64,000 nt of DNA from Rugamonas apoptosis (GTDB lineage: Bacteria > Pseudomonadota > Gammaproteobacteria > Burkholderiales > Burkholderiaceae_D), in contig NZ_JACEZU010000012.1 of assembly GCF_014042355.1 (NCBI RefSeq), forward strand, positions 62,001 to 126,000, in the 5' to 3' direction. The position numbers and the translations under genes were made by a program. This document shows, in pieces, positions 35,066-44,774 of the stretch. The notes beneath the pieces were generated by a model. It saw only the letters and a program-made list of their open reading frames with translations. It made no database searches and was not told the DNA's origin. Positions within the stretch are counted from its first letter, which is position 1. The number at the start of each line of letters is the position of its first letter.

Positions 35066-35164
35066 TTAAAATAGCCGGCCCAGGGGATCGGCCGTGTAAC
35101 ACAGCCAAGCGGTCGCCAGGATGATGTAGGCGAGGATGGATGCTGCGATCAGTGGCAACTTCAT
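35066..35164 (-). CDS. Possible 32-residue single-helix membrane peptide
   Basis: A minus-strand frame in the hemH-grpE gap encodes 32 residues beginning MKLPLIAASILAYIILATAW and ending DPLGRLF. The middle is one strong transmembrane helix with a Lys near the N-terminus, the layout of small inner-membrane peptides. GGGAG lies about 10-14 bases before the ATG. The CIRCE-like element is just beyond its stop. No family is recognised. Confidence 0.4.
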   Translation of the reverse strand: MKLPLIAASILAYIILATAWLCYTADPLGRLF

Positions 35165-35310
35165 GATGAGGCACTCCCGGGAAAACGGCCTGCTGGGCCG
35201 TCTGTTTACATACTAGCCGGTTCTTAGCAAAAAGGAATCGTCGCGTATCGGAAGTTTTGTAACCGTTGTTACATGACACAGGCGGCGCCGGACGGATGAC
35301 GGGAAAGCCC

Positions 35311-35338
35311 CTTGAAACGACAGGGGATAGCCCCATCT
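35311..35338 (+). promoter_or_regulatory. Sigma-32 heat-shock promoter of grpE
   Basis: CTTGAAA (35311-35317), 13 bases and CCCCATCT (35331-35338) agree almost perfectly with the RpoH consensus CTTGAAA-N(11-16)-CCCCATNT. It is 60 bases before the grpE ATG and should drive grpE and, by read-through, dnaK. Confidence 0.88.
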
Positions 35339-35397
35339 GCCTGCACAGTGCAGTAGTAAAAGCTTAGTCAAACACTATGAATGTAGGAGTCTTTTAG

Positions 35398-35934
35398 ATG
35401 CAAGATCAGGAAAACCAAGCTGTACCTAATCCCGAGGCGGATCAGGCGTCGGCCCAAGCTTCGACTCCCGCTGAACCCACTCTGGAAGAGCAACTGGCCG
35501 CCACCGAGGCGCGTCTGGCTGAAATGCACGACGCCTTCATGCGCGCCAAGGCCGAAGGCGAGAACATCCGCCGCCGCGCCCAGGAAGACGTTGCCAAGGC
35601 GCATAAATTCGCCGTGGAAAGCTTCGCCGAGGCCATGGTGCCCGTCAAGGACAGCCTGGAAATGGCCCTGAAGGTGGAGTCGCCTTCGCTCGATTCCCTG
35701 AAAGAGGGCGTCGAAATGACGTTGAAACAACTGTCGTCCGCGTTCGAGAAGAACCGCCTGCTGGAAATCATGCCAGCCCAGGGCGAGAAGCTCGATCCGA
35801 ACAAGCACCAGGCCGTGGCCGTGGTGCCGGCCGAGCAGGAAGCTAACACGGTCGTGTCCGTGCTGCAAAAAGGTTACATGATCGCCGACCGCCTGCTGCG
35901 TCCGGCCATCGTGACGGCGGCCCAGGCCAAGTAA
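35398..35934 (+). CDS. grpE: Nucleotide exchange factor GrpE
   Basis: Releases ADP from DnaK. The 178-residue protein has an acidic, disordered N-terminus (about 1-35), a long helical segment (about 36-90, ending AKAHKFAVESF) and the C-terminal beta domain with HQAVAVVP and VVSVLQKGY, typical of GrpE. TAGGAGT (35384-35390) is the ribosome site. It is preceded by a sigma-32 promoter and followed after 107 bases by dnaK. Confidence 0.95.
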   Translation: MQDQENQAVPNPEADQASAQASTPAEPTLEEQLAATEARLAEMHDAFMRAKAEGENIRRRAQEDVAKAHKFAVESFAEAMVPVKDSLEMALKVESPSLDSLKEGVEMTLKQLSSAFEKNRLLEIMPAQGEKLDPNKHQAVAVVPAEQEANTVVSVLQKGYMIADRLLRPAIVTAAQAK

Positions 35935-36041
35935 GCGGGGGCTGCGGCGAAGCACGGAAATTTCGCGGTAAGCACTTGAAAACGTACAGCGTTTCCACAC
36001 ATTAGAACCATCTGAACTTTAGCAAATAAGGAAGAAAAATC

Positions 36042-37988
<1,947 letters not shown>

Positions 37989-38035
37989 TCCTGGCATCTG
38001 CGCGGCTGGGGTTTGAACCCCGGCCGCACGCTCCT

Positions 38036-38075
38036 GCCGAGCCGGGCGAGCCTGATGGTGGTCGCTCGGCTTTTT
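38036..38075 (+). terminator. Intrinsic terminator between dnaK and dnaJ
   Basis: GCCGAGC (38036-38042) pairs with GCTCGGC (38064-38070), followed by TTTTTC. An earlier hairpin, GGCTGGGG/CCCCGGCC around 38004-38025, lies just before. Partial termination here would keep DnaJ lower than DnaK. Confidence 0.7.
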
Positions 38076-38118
38076 CGCATAATCAGTACATCAGTAAATA
38101 CAGCAAGGTGCCGACAAC

Positions 38119-39249
38119 ATGGCAAAGCGTGATTTCTACGAGACACTGGGTGTCGCAAAAAATGCCACGGAAGACGAGATCAAGAAGTCTTACCGCAAAC
38201 TGGCAATGAAATACCATCCGGACCGCAATCCGGATAGCAAAGAGTCGGAAGAGAAGTTCAAGGAAGTCAAAGAAGCGTACGAGATGCTGACCAACCCGGA
38301 GAAGCGCGAAGCGTACGACCGCTATGGTCACGCCGGCGTCGATCCCAACATGGGTGGCGGCGGTGGCTTCGGCGGCGGCGCGGGCGGCTTCGGCGACGCG
38401 TTCGGCGACATCTTCGGCGACATCTTCGGTGGCGGCGGCCGCGGCCGCAACGCCGGTCCGCAGGTGTACCGCGGCGCCGACTTGCGCTACAACCTGGAAA
38501 TCACGCTGGAACAGGCCGCGCACGGCTTCGACACGACCATTCGCGTGCCGTCGTGGGACAAGTGCGATACCTGCCACGGTTCCGGCGCCAAGCCCGGCAC
38601 CTCGCCATCGACCTGCTCCACCTGCGGCGGCCACGGCCAGGTCCGCATGCAGCAAGGCTTCTTCAGCATCCAGCAGACCTGCCCCAAGTGCCATGGCACG
38701 GGCAAGATCATCACCGACCCCTGCTCGCCTTGCGGCGGCGCGGGCCGTATCAAGCGCAACAAGACGCTGGAAGTGAAGATTCCGGTCGGTATCGACAACG
38801 GCATGCGTATCCGCTCGTCCGGCAACGGCGAACCGGGCACCAATGGCGGCCCGTCGGGCGACTTGTACGTGGAAATCCACATCAAGCCGCATGCCGTGTT
38901 CCAGCGCGAAGGCGACGACCTGCATTGCGAAATGCCGATTTCGTTCGCCAAGGCGGCCCTGGGCGGCGATATCGAAGTGCCCACGCTGTCGGGCAAGGTG
39001 TCGTTCACGATTCCTGAAGGCACCCAGTCGGGCAAGACCTTCCGCCTGAAAGGCAAGGGCATCAAGGGCGTGCGCTCCGGTTACGCGGGCGACCTGTTCT
39101 GCCACGTGGCGGTGGAAACCCCGGTCAAGCTGACGGAGAAGCAAAAGGACATGCTGCGCGACTTCGAGAAGCTCACCACCGAGGGCGGCGCCAAGCACAG
39201 CCCGCAGAGCAAGACCTGGAAAGACAAGGTCAAAGACTTCTTTGAGTAA
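38119..39249 (+). CDS. dnaJ: Chaperone DnaJ (Hsp40)
   Basis: Co-chaperone that stimulates DnaK ATPase and delivers clients. The 376-residue protein has the J domain (1-70, with the HPD motif in YHPDRNPDS), a Gly/Phe-rich linker (about 75-115), four CxxCxGxG zinc repeats (CHGSGA, CGGHGQ, CHGTGK and CGGAGR, about 150-217), and the C-terminal client-binding domain. This is a full-length type A DnaJ. Confidence 0.97.
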   Translation: MAKRDFYETLGVAKNATEDEIKKSYRKLAMKYHPDRNPDSKESEEKFKEVKEAYEMLTNPEKREAYDRYGHAGVDPNMGGGGGFGGGAGGFGDAFGDIFGDIFGGGGRGRNAGPQVYRGADLRYNLEITLEQAAHGFDTTIRVPSWDKCDTCHGSGAKPGTSPSTCSTCGGHGQVRMQQGFFSIQQTCPKCHGTGKIITDPCSPCGGAGRIKRNKTLEVKIPVGIDNGMRIRSSGNGEPGTNGGPSGDLYVEIHIKPHAVFQREGDDLHCEMPISFAKAALGGDIEVPTLSGKVSFTIPEGTQSGKTFRLKGKGIKGVRSGYAGDLFCHVAVETPVKLTEKQKDMLRDFEKLTTEGGAKHSPQSKTWKDKVKDFFE

Positions 39250-39300
39250 TTTCAGGTAGAATCCGCAGCACCCATCCAGGACGCTGCGGCGTCCGCTGAC

Positions 39301-39341
39301 AAACCGCCGCCATGCCCTTCGGGACAGACCGGCGGTTTTAT
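39301..39341 (+). terminator. Intrinsic terminator after dnaJ
   Basis: Perfect 9-base arms AAACCGCCG (39301-39309) and CGGCGGTTT (39330-39338) are followed by TATT. It ends the heat-shock transcript just before the carbonic anhydrase gene. Confidence 0.8.
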
Positions 39342-39358
39342 TATGTTGAGAGGACGAA

Positions 39359-40036
39359 ATGAACGAGCAAGTGATCGGTAATTCCCCCCTGCAAGACCTG
39401 CTGAGCAACAACAAGCAGTGGGCCGAATCGGAGGTCAAGCGCGATCCCGAGTTTTTCAAGCGCCTGGCACAGCAGGCTTCGCCCGAATACCTGTGGATCG
39501 GCTGTTCCGACAGCCGGGTACCGGCCAATGAACTGCTGGGCCTGGCGCCGGGCGACGTGTTCGTGCACCGTAACATCGCCAACGTGGTGGTGCATTCGGA
39601 CTTGAACTGCCTGTCCGTGATGCAATTCGCCATCGACGTGCTCAAGGTCAAGCACGTGATCATCGTGGGCCACTATGGCTGCAAGGGCGTGCACGCGGCC
39701 ATGACGGGCACCCGCGTGGGCCTGGCCGACAACTGGCTGCGCCACGTGCAGGACGTGCACCAGAAGCATGAACGCTACCTGGGCACCGTGCTCAACACCA
39801 ACGCCCGTTCGGAACGCCTGTGCGAACTGAACGTGGTGGAGCAGGTGATCAACGTGTGCCAGACCACCATCGTGCAGGATGCGTGGGACCGGGGCCAGGA
39901 ACTGACCGTGCACGGTTGGGTCTACGGCCTTAAGGATGGTTTGCTGAACGACCTGGAAATGACCGTCACGTCCAGCGAGGACCTGGCGCCACGCCTGGCC
40001 AACCGCCTGCAAAAGTACGGCCAGCAGCCAGCCTGA
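39359..40036 (+). CDS. can: Beta-carbonic anhydrase
   Basis: Interconverts CO2 and bicarbonate in the cytoplasm. The 225-residue protein has the zinc ligands C49, H105 and C108 and the D51-R53 dyad (GCSDSR), with the HYGC motif, as in E. coli Can. AGAGGACGA precedes the ATG. It is a single gene bounded by a terminator on each side. Confidence 0.95.
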   Translation: MNEQVIGNSPLQDLLSNNKQWAESEVKRDPEFFKRLAQQASPEYLWIGCSDSRVPANELLGLAPGDVFVHRNIANVVVHSDLNCLSVMQFAIDVLKVKHVIIVGHYGCKGVHAAMTGTRVGLADNWLRHVQDVHQKHERYLGTVLNTNARSERLCELNVVEQVINVCQTTIVQDAWDRGQELTVHGWVYGLKDGLLNDLEMTVTSSEDLAPRLANRLQKYGQQPA

Positions 40037-40050
40037 CGCGGCCGCCGGGA

Positions 40051-40079
40051 CGAGCGGTACGGGGCAACCCGTCCGCTCG
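40051..40079 (+). terminator. Strong hairpin after can
   Basis: CGAGCGGTACGGG (40051-40063), a GCAA tetraloop and CCCGTCCGCTCG (40068-40079) pair with one bulged T. No T-run follows, so termination may depend on other factors. Confidence 0.5.
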
Positions 40080-40150
40080 CCCCCATCCTCTCCTGCGCAT
40101 GGTGTATTTCTTGCTTATACTGTATGTATGAAGCTTAACTTTTGCACGCC

Positions 40151-40804
40151 ATGAATCCCCGGCTGCCACCAGACCCAGCCATGCGCAACCTCCGTATCGT
40201 CATCGTCAACACCGTCATCACGGCCGCCAACGCGGGCGATGTGGCTCAGCGCGCCCAAGCGGCGCGGGCCCAGGCCCTGCGCGCGGGCTTGCAGGAAGCC
40301 GGTTACGACATCGTCGCCTCGCTGCCGGCCGACATGTATCTGCCCGACCAGATCGCCCAGTTGCAGCCGGACATGATCATCATCGACGCCGAATCGGACG
40401 CCCGCGACGTGCTCGAACACATCGTCGTGGCCACCCGCGACGAGCGCCGGCCCATCGTGCTGTTCACGGAAAGCGAGGACGAAAAGTCCATGGAACAGGC
40501 CATGCGGGCCGGAGTGAGCGCTTACATCGTTGCCGGCCTCAAGGCTGACCGCATCAAGCCGGTGCTCAACGTGGCGCTGGCCCGCTTCAAGCAGGAGCAA
40601 AAGCTGCTCACCGAGTTGTCGGACACCAAGCACAAGCTGGCCGAGCGCAAGGTGATCGAGCGCGCCAAGGGCTTGCTGATGGCCCGCCACCGGCTCACGG
40701 AAGACCAGGCTTACCAAAAGCTGCGCAACATGGCCATGAACAAGAACCTCAAGCTGGCCGAAATCGCGCAGCGCATCCTCGATGTCGAGGACTTGCTGGG
40801 CTGA
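40151..40804 (+). CDS. nasT: ANTAR-domain response regulator/antiterminator NasT
   Basis: RNA-binding antiterminator for nitrate assimilation genes. It has an N-terminal receiver-like domain (IVIVNT at the start, phospho-site-like acidic region, IIIDAES) and a C-terminal ANTAR domain from about residue 165, with the typical RKVIERAKGLLM, the A-Y-x-x-L-R-x-x-A core (AYQKLRNMAM) and IAQRILD. In related systems NasS holds NasT inactive without nitrate. The start is uncertain: ATG 40151 or ATG 40181, neither with a good ribosome site. Directly downstream are an ANTAR-type leader and nasS, an unusual order in which the antiterminator comes first. Confidence 0.9.
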   Translation: MNPRLPPDPAMRNLRIVIVNTVITAANAGDVAQRAQAARAQALRAGLQEAGYDIVASLPADMYLPDQIAQLQPDMIIIDAESDARDVLEHIVVATRDERRPIVLFTESEDEKSMEQAMRAGVSAYIVAGLKADRIKPVLNVALARFKQEQKLLTELSDTKHKLAERKVIERAKGLLMARHRLTEDQAYQKLRNMAMNKNLKLAEIAQRILDVEDLLG

Positions 40805-40882
40805 ACGCCGTCCAATTTGGTGCGCGGCACAATAACAGTGCGTTTTTCCCCGTCTTGTAGCGGGAAAATCCCCTCAAATGCA

Positions 40883-40898
40883 TGGCATGGTCCTTGCA
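40883..40898 (+). promoter_or_regulatory. Sigma-54 promoter before nasS leader
   Basis: TGGCATGGTCCTTGCA (40883-40898) fits the -24/-12 consensus TGGCAY-RNNNN-TTGCW exactly. It sits just upstream of the dual-hairpin leader, so nitrogen limitation (NtrC) should start transcription and nitrate should decide read-through. Confidence 0.8.
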
Positions 40899-40916
40899 CT
40901 TCTATCCTGTAGCAAC

Positions 40917-40996
40917 TCTGGCCAACGGCGGCCGGACCGCACGAGACAAGGGCGTCTCTTCCGCATGACACGGTGCATGCCGAGGGACGCCTTTTT
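40917..40996 (+). ncRNA. ANTAR-responsive leader (two hexaloop hairpins plus terminator) upstream of nasS
   Basis: Hairpin P1: TCTGGCC (40917-40923), loop AACGGC, GGCCGGA (40930-40936). Hairpin P2: GAGAC (40943-40947), loop AAGGGC, GTCTC (40954-40958). Both six-base loops have A at position 1 and G at position 4, the known ANTAR recognition signature. The 3' half of P2 (GGCGTC, 40951-40956) also pairs with GACGCC (40986-40991), followed by TTTTT (40992-40996), forming a mutually exclusive terminator. NasT binding to P1/P2 would prevent termination. Confidence 0.85.
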
Positions 40997-41064
40997 ATTT
41001 GCAGATGGAGAGATCTTGCGATGACACGCACTCAGCAGACTAGCGAGCCACAGGGAGCACGGCC

Positions 41065-42240
41065 ATGAGCGCCGGACTGCGACCGGAGAAGCAGACCGTC
41101 AAGATCGGTTTCAATCCACTGACCGATTGCGCCACCGTGGTGATGGCGTCCGTGCTGGGCATGGACGAGAAATACGGCATCAAGATCGTGCTGCGCAAGG
41201 AAGCCTCCTGGGCCGGCGTGCGCGACAAGCTCGTCAGCGGCGAGCTGGATGCCGCCCATATGCTGTACGGCATGGTCTACGGCGCCCAGTTGGGCGTGGG
41301 CTGGCAGCAAAAGGACATGGCGATCCTGATGAACTTGAACCGCAACGGCCAGGCCATCACCCTGTCGCGCCGGCTGGCCGAGCAGGGCGCCGTGGACGGC
41401 CCCTCGCTGGCCGCCCTGATGCAGGGTGCGCCCCGTACCTACACCTTCGCCCAGACCTTTCCCACCGGCACCCATGCCATGTGGTTGTACTACTGGCTGG
41501 CCGCGAACGGTGTGGACCCGATCCGCGACGCGCGCGTGATCACGGTGCCGCCCACGCAGATGGTGGCCAACCTGAGCGCCGGCCACATGGACGGCTTTTG
41601 CGCCGGCGAACCGTGGGGCCACCGCGCCGTGGCCGACGGCGTGGGCGTGACGGCGGCCACCAGCCAGCAGATCTGGCCCGATCACCCGGAAAAGGTGCTC
41701 AGCACCACGGCCGCCTTCGTCAAGCACCATCCCAACACCTGCCGCGCGCTGGTGGCGGCCGTGCTGGACGCGGGCAAGTGGATCGAGGCGTCGCCCGCCA
41801 ACAAGCTGGCTGCACTGGAAATCCTGGCCGGCCACAGCTACGTCAACACCACCCGCGACGTGATCGCGCCGCGCGCGCTGGGCCACTACGAAAACGGCCT
41901 GGGCGAGAGCTGGCAAGACCCGTATTGCCTGCAATTCCATGCCGGCGGCGCCGCCAACTTCCCCTATCTGTCGGACGGCATGTGGTTCATGACCCAGCTG
42001 CGGCGCTGGGGCCTGGTCACGCGCGACCCCGAATACCTGGCCGTGGCCAGCCATGTGCACCAGATTGGCCTGTACCGCCAGGCCGCCGAGATGAGCGGCA
42101 CGCCCGTGCCCGACAGCATGTTGCGCAGTTCCAAATTGATGGACGGCGTGGTGTGGGATGGCCGCGACCCGCGCGCCTACGCCGCCGCATTTGCGATCCG
42201 CCACCGGGCCCAGGCCCCGGCGGTAGCAGCAACCTTTTAA
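41065..42240 (+). CDS. nasS: Nitrate-sensing regulator NasS (NrtA-like, cytoplasmic)
   Basis: A 391-residue protein of the NrtA/CmpA nitrate-binding family. It starts MSAGLRPEKQTVKIGFNPLTD with no signal peptide or lipobox, and no ABC permease or ATPase gene for nitrate is nearby. With nasT adjacent it is best read as the cytoplasmic sensor NasS, which sequesters NasT until nitrate binds. AGGGAGC precedes the ATG. Being downstream of an ANTAR leader, it should be part of a feedback loop with NasT. A transport role is less likely. Confidence 0.82.
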   Translation: MSAGLRPEKQTVKIGFNPLTDCATVVMASVLGMDEKYGIKIVLRKEASWAGVRDKLVSGELDAAHMLYGMVYGAQLGVGWQQKDMAILMNLNRNGQAITLSRRLAEQGAVDGPSLAALMQGAPRTYTFAQTFPTGTHAMWLYYWLAANGVDPIRDARVITVPPTQMVANLSAGHMDGFCAGEPWGHRAVADGVGVTAATSQQIWPDHPEKVLSTTAAFVKHHPNTCRALVAAVLDAGKWIEASPANKLAALEILAGHSYVNTTRDVIAPRALGHYENGLGESWQDPYCLQFHAGGAANFPYLSDGMWFMTQLRRWGLVTRDPEYLAVASHVHQIGLYRQAAEMSGTPVPDSMLRSSKLMDGVVWDGRDPRAYAAAFAIRHRAQAPAVAATF

Positions 42241-42251
42241 GGAGAAACACC

Positions 42252-43022
42252 ATGAACCAGCAAGGTAGTGTCACCCTGGTGGGCGCCGGTCCCGGCGACC
42301 CGGACCTGTTGACCATCAAGGCAGTGAAAGCCATTGCCGCCGCCGACGTGGTGCTGATCGACGACCTGGTGAATCCGGAAATCCTGGTGCACGCCCCGCG
42401 GGCGCGCGTGATCCAGGTGGGCAAGCGCGGCGGCTGCGAATCGACGCCGCAGGAATTCATCGAACGGCTGATGGTGGCCGAAGCCCGTGCCGGCCACCAC
42501 GTGGTGCGCTTGAAGGGCGGCGACCCCTATCTGTTCGGCCGCGGCGGCGAGGAACGGGCCACGCTCAAGGCGCAAGGCATCGCCGTCGACGTGATCCCCG
42601 GCATCAGCAGCGGGCTGGCCGCGCCGGGCACGCTGGGCGTGCCGCTCACGCACCGGGCCTGGAGCCAGGGCGCCGTGTTCGTCACGGGCCACGGCAAGGA
42701 TGCCGCTTCCGAACCGAACTGGGCCGCACTGGCCCAGAGCAAGCTGACGCTGGTGGTGTATATGGGCGTGGCGCGCTGCGAGGCGATCCAGGCTGGCCTG
42801 CTCGATGGCGGGGCAGCCCCGTCCACGCCGGTGGCCGTGGTGCAGTCGGCCACCCGCAGCGGCCAGCGCCAGTTGCTCACCACCTTGGGCGAGTTGCCGG
42901 CCGCGCTGCGCGCCAGCGGCCTGGGCAGCCCCAGCATCATCGTCATCGGCGACGTGGTCCGTTGCGCCGACGACTGGCAAGCGGCGCTCGCCCAGCCCGC
43001 CCTCGCCATTGCCAGCCGCTAA
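42252..43022 (+). CDS. cobA: Uroporphyrinogen-III C-methyltransferase
   Basis: Uses two SAM to make precorrin-2, the precursor of siroheme needed by nitrite reductase NirB. The 256-residue protein has VTLVGAGPGDPDLLT at the N-terminus, VRLKGGDPYLFGRGGEE in the middle and PGISSG, all signature segments of the family. It is a single-domain CobA/SumT type without the CysG dehydrogenase half. It lies 11 bases after nasS with GGAGA before the ATG. Palindromic repeats start at its stop codon. Confidence 0.95.
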   Translation: MNQQGSVTLVGAGPGDPDLLTIKAVKAIAAADVVLIDDLVNPEILVHAPRARVIQVGKRGGCESTPQEFIERLMVAEARAGHHVVRLKGGDPYLFGRGGEERATLKAQGIAVDVIPGISSGLAAPGTLGVPLTHRAWSQGAVFVTGHGKDAASEPNWAALAQSKLTLVVYMGVARCEAIQAGLLDGGAAPSTPVAVVQSATRSGQRQLLTTLGELPAALRASGLGSPSIIVIGDVVRCADDWQAALAQPALAIASR

Positions 43023-43131
43023 AATCGGGGACGTAACACGGTTTTCCCTCAGGCCAACGTAAAATCGGGGACGTAACACCATTTTCCCTTTGGGCATTGC
43101 CCTGTGGGTAAATGGTGTTACGTCCCCGATT
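43021..43131. repeat. Palindromic repeat cluster (two direct copies, one inverted)
   Basis: The sequence AAAATCGGGGACGTAACAC followed by a short variable part and TTTTCCC occurs at 43021-43048 and 43061-43088, and in inverted form at 43110-43131. The second and inverted copies share a perfect 22-base inverted repeat (43063-43084 with 43110-43131). It resembles a REP-type element placed after an operon; the first copy overlaps the cobA stop codon. The 420-base gap after cobA otherwise holds the transporter leader and sigma-54 promoter. Confidence 0.7.
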
Positions 43132-43281
43132 ATTTTGATGGGGCGGCATGCACCGTAAGCGTGCGTCGCTGCACCGCAACATCGCACCAAACCCGCCCCC
43201 ATCTAGCCCTCAAGCAACGCTTTTCTCCCATTTTCCCGCCTTTTCCCCGCCGCGCCCCCTGCAATGCCCCTCCTGCACAGC

Positions 43282-43297
43282 TGGCACACCTCTTGCA
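43282..43297 (+). promoter_or_regulatory. Sigma-54 promoter of the nitrate transporter-nir-nas operon
   Basis: TGGCAC (43282-43287), five bases and TTGCA (43293-43297) give an exact -24/-12 element. It lies 44 bases before the dual-hairpin leader. Confidence 0.82.
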
Positions 43298-43340
43298 ATA
43301 GCTAAGGTAAGGGATCAAAGGCGATCCCCACCAAATTTCG

Positions 43341-43417
43341 CCGGTCTAACGATGGACCGGCAGGACAACGGCGTCCGCCCAACCTGATCTGAAGATCTGA
43401 GTGGGGCGGACGCCGTT
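43341..43417 (+). ncRNA. ANTAR-responsive leader upstream of the nitrate transporter
   Basis: P1: CCGGTCT (43341-43347), loop AACGAT, GGACCGG (43354-43360). P2: GGAC (43363-43366), loop AACGGC, GTCC (43373-43376). Both hexaloops carry A1 and G4. P2 overlaps the 5' arm of a perfect 14-base terminator stem (43367-43380 with 43404-43417), followed by TGCATTTTC. The layout equals the nasS leader, so one NasT protein should control both. Confidence 0.87.
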
Positions 43418-43442
43418 TGCATTTTCTTAACGGGAAATAAAA

Positions 43443-44747
43443 ATGACCAGCAAAGCGAACAGCATCAAGCTTTTCTCGATCTCCACCCCGCCAATGCGGG
43501 CCTTCCATCTGACCTGGATGGCGTTCTTCGTCTGCTTCTTCGCCTGGTTCGCCTGCGCGCCGCTGATGCCGGTAATTAAAGGCGAGTTCAACCTCAGCGT
43601 GGCGCAGATCGCCAACATCAACATCGCCGCCGTCGCCATCACCATCCTGGTGCGGCTGATCGTCGGCCCCCTGTGCGACCACTTCGGCCCACGCAAGACC
43701 TACACCGCCCTGTTGCTGCTGGGCGCCATCCCCGTGATCGGCGTGGCCTTCGCCCAGAGCTATGAAAGCTTCCTGATGTTCCGCCTCGGCATCGGCGCCG
43801 TGGGCGCCAGCTTCGTGATCACCCAGTACCACACCTCGGTCATGTTCGCGCCGAAAGTGGTGGGCACGGCCAACGCGGCCGCCGCCGGCTGGGGTAACGC
43901 CGGTGGTGGCGCGGCGCAGGCCGCCATGCCGCTGCTGATGGGCGCCATGGTCATGGCCGGTGTCAGCGAAACCATGGGCTGGCGCGCCGCCCTGATGGTG
44001 CCGGGCGTACTGATGATCATCATGGCCGGCGTCTACTACCGTTATACCCAGGACTGCCCGGAAGGCAACTACAGCGACATGCGCGCCGCCGGCATCCCTA
44101 TCGAAGGCGGCAAGAAAGGTGGCTGGGACAGCTTCAAGCTGGCCGCCGTCAACCACCGGGTATGGCTGCTGTTCGTCACCTACGGCGCCTGCTTCGGCAT
44201 CGAGATCTTCATCCACAACATCGCCGCCATCTACTACGTCGACCACTTCGGTTTCTCCGTCAAGTCGGCCGGCCTGGCCGCCGGCAGCTTCGGCCTGCTG
44301 GCCCTGTTCGCCCGTGCCCTGGGCGGCTGGGTGTCCGACAAGGCCGCCCTGCGCGGTGACCTGAACAGCCGCGTCACGCTGCTGTTCGTGATGATGATCG
44401 GCGAAGGCGCCGGCCTGCTGTGGTTCGCCAACGCCGATGGCGCCACCTACGCCGTGATCGCCATGTTGACCTTCGGCCTGTTCACCCACATGGCTTGCGG
44501 CGCCACCTACGCGCTGGTGCCCTTCGTCGACAAGCGCGCCCTGGGCGGCGTGGCCGGCATCATCGGCGCCGGCGGCAACGTGGGCGCGGTGGCCGCGGGC
44601 TTCCTGATGAAGGGCCTGGGCAACACGCAACAAACCCTGAGTGTGCTGGGCGTCGTGGTGGGCATCTCGGCGCTGTGCGCGCTGGCGGCCCGCTTCTCCA
44701 GCGAAACCATGGAATCGGCGGCTATGCCCTCCAAGATCGCAGCATAA
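43443..44747 (+). CDS. narK: Nitrate/nitrite MFS transporter (NarK/NasA family)
   Basis: Imports nitrate for assimilation. The 434-residue protein has 12 predicted transmembrane helices and the nitrate-signature glycine motifs GWGNAGGGAAQ (helix 5) and GAGGNVGAV (helix 11), plus RxxxGPLCDHFGPRK in the loop between helices 2 and 3. GGGA lies 7-10 bases before the ATG. It is the first gene after the second ANTAR leader and is followed by nirB after 27 bases. Confidence 0.93.
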   Translation: MTSKANSIKLFSISTPPMRAFHLTWMAFFVCFFAWFACAPLMPVIKGEFNLSVAQIANINIAAVAITILVRLIVGPLCDHFGPRKTYTALLLLGAIPVIGVAFAQSYESFLMFRLGIGAVGASFVITQYHTSVMFAPKVVGTANAAAAGWGNAGGGAAQAAMPLLMGAMVMAGVSETMGWRAALMVPGVLMIIMAGVYYRYTQDCPEGNYSDMRAAGIPIEGGKKGGWDSFKLAAVNHRVWLLFVTYGACFGIEIFIHNIAAIYYVDHFGFSVKSAGLAAGSFGLLALFARALGGWVSDKAALRGDLNSRVTLLFVMMIGEGAGLLWFANADGATYAVIAMLTFGLFTHMACGATYALVPFVDKRALGGVAGIIGAGGNVGAVAAGFLMKGLGNTQQTLSVLGVVVGISALCALAARFSSETMESAAMPSKIAA

Positions 44748-44774
44748 AAGTAAACGAGCATAAGGAACCGCATC

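Noticed and set aside
38004..38025. tRNA T-arm-like GGGGTTTGAACCCC
   Set aside because: No acceptor, D or anticodon arms around it; it is one of two hairpins in the dnaK-dnaJ terminator region.
40115..40136. LexA-like sequence TACTGTATGTATGAAG before nasT
   Set aside because: Only the CTGT half matches; the required ACAG half after eight bases is missing.
41065..42240. Substrate-binding protein of a nitrate ABC transporter
   Set aside because: No signal peptide or lipobox and no permease/ATPase partners; the adjacent ANTAR protein and MFS nitrate transporter favour the sensor NasS.
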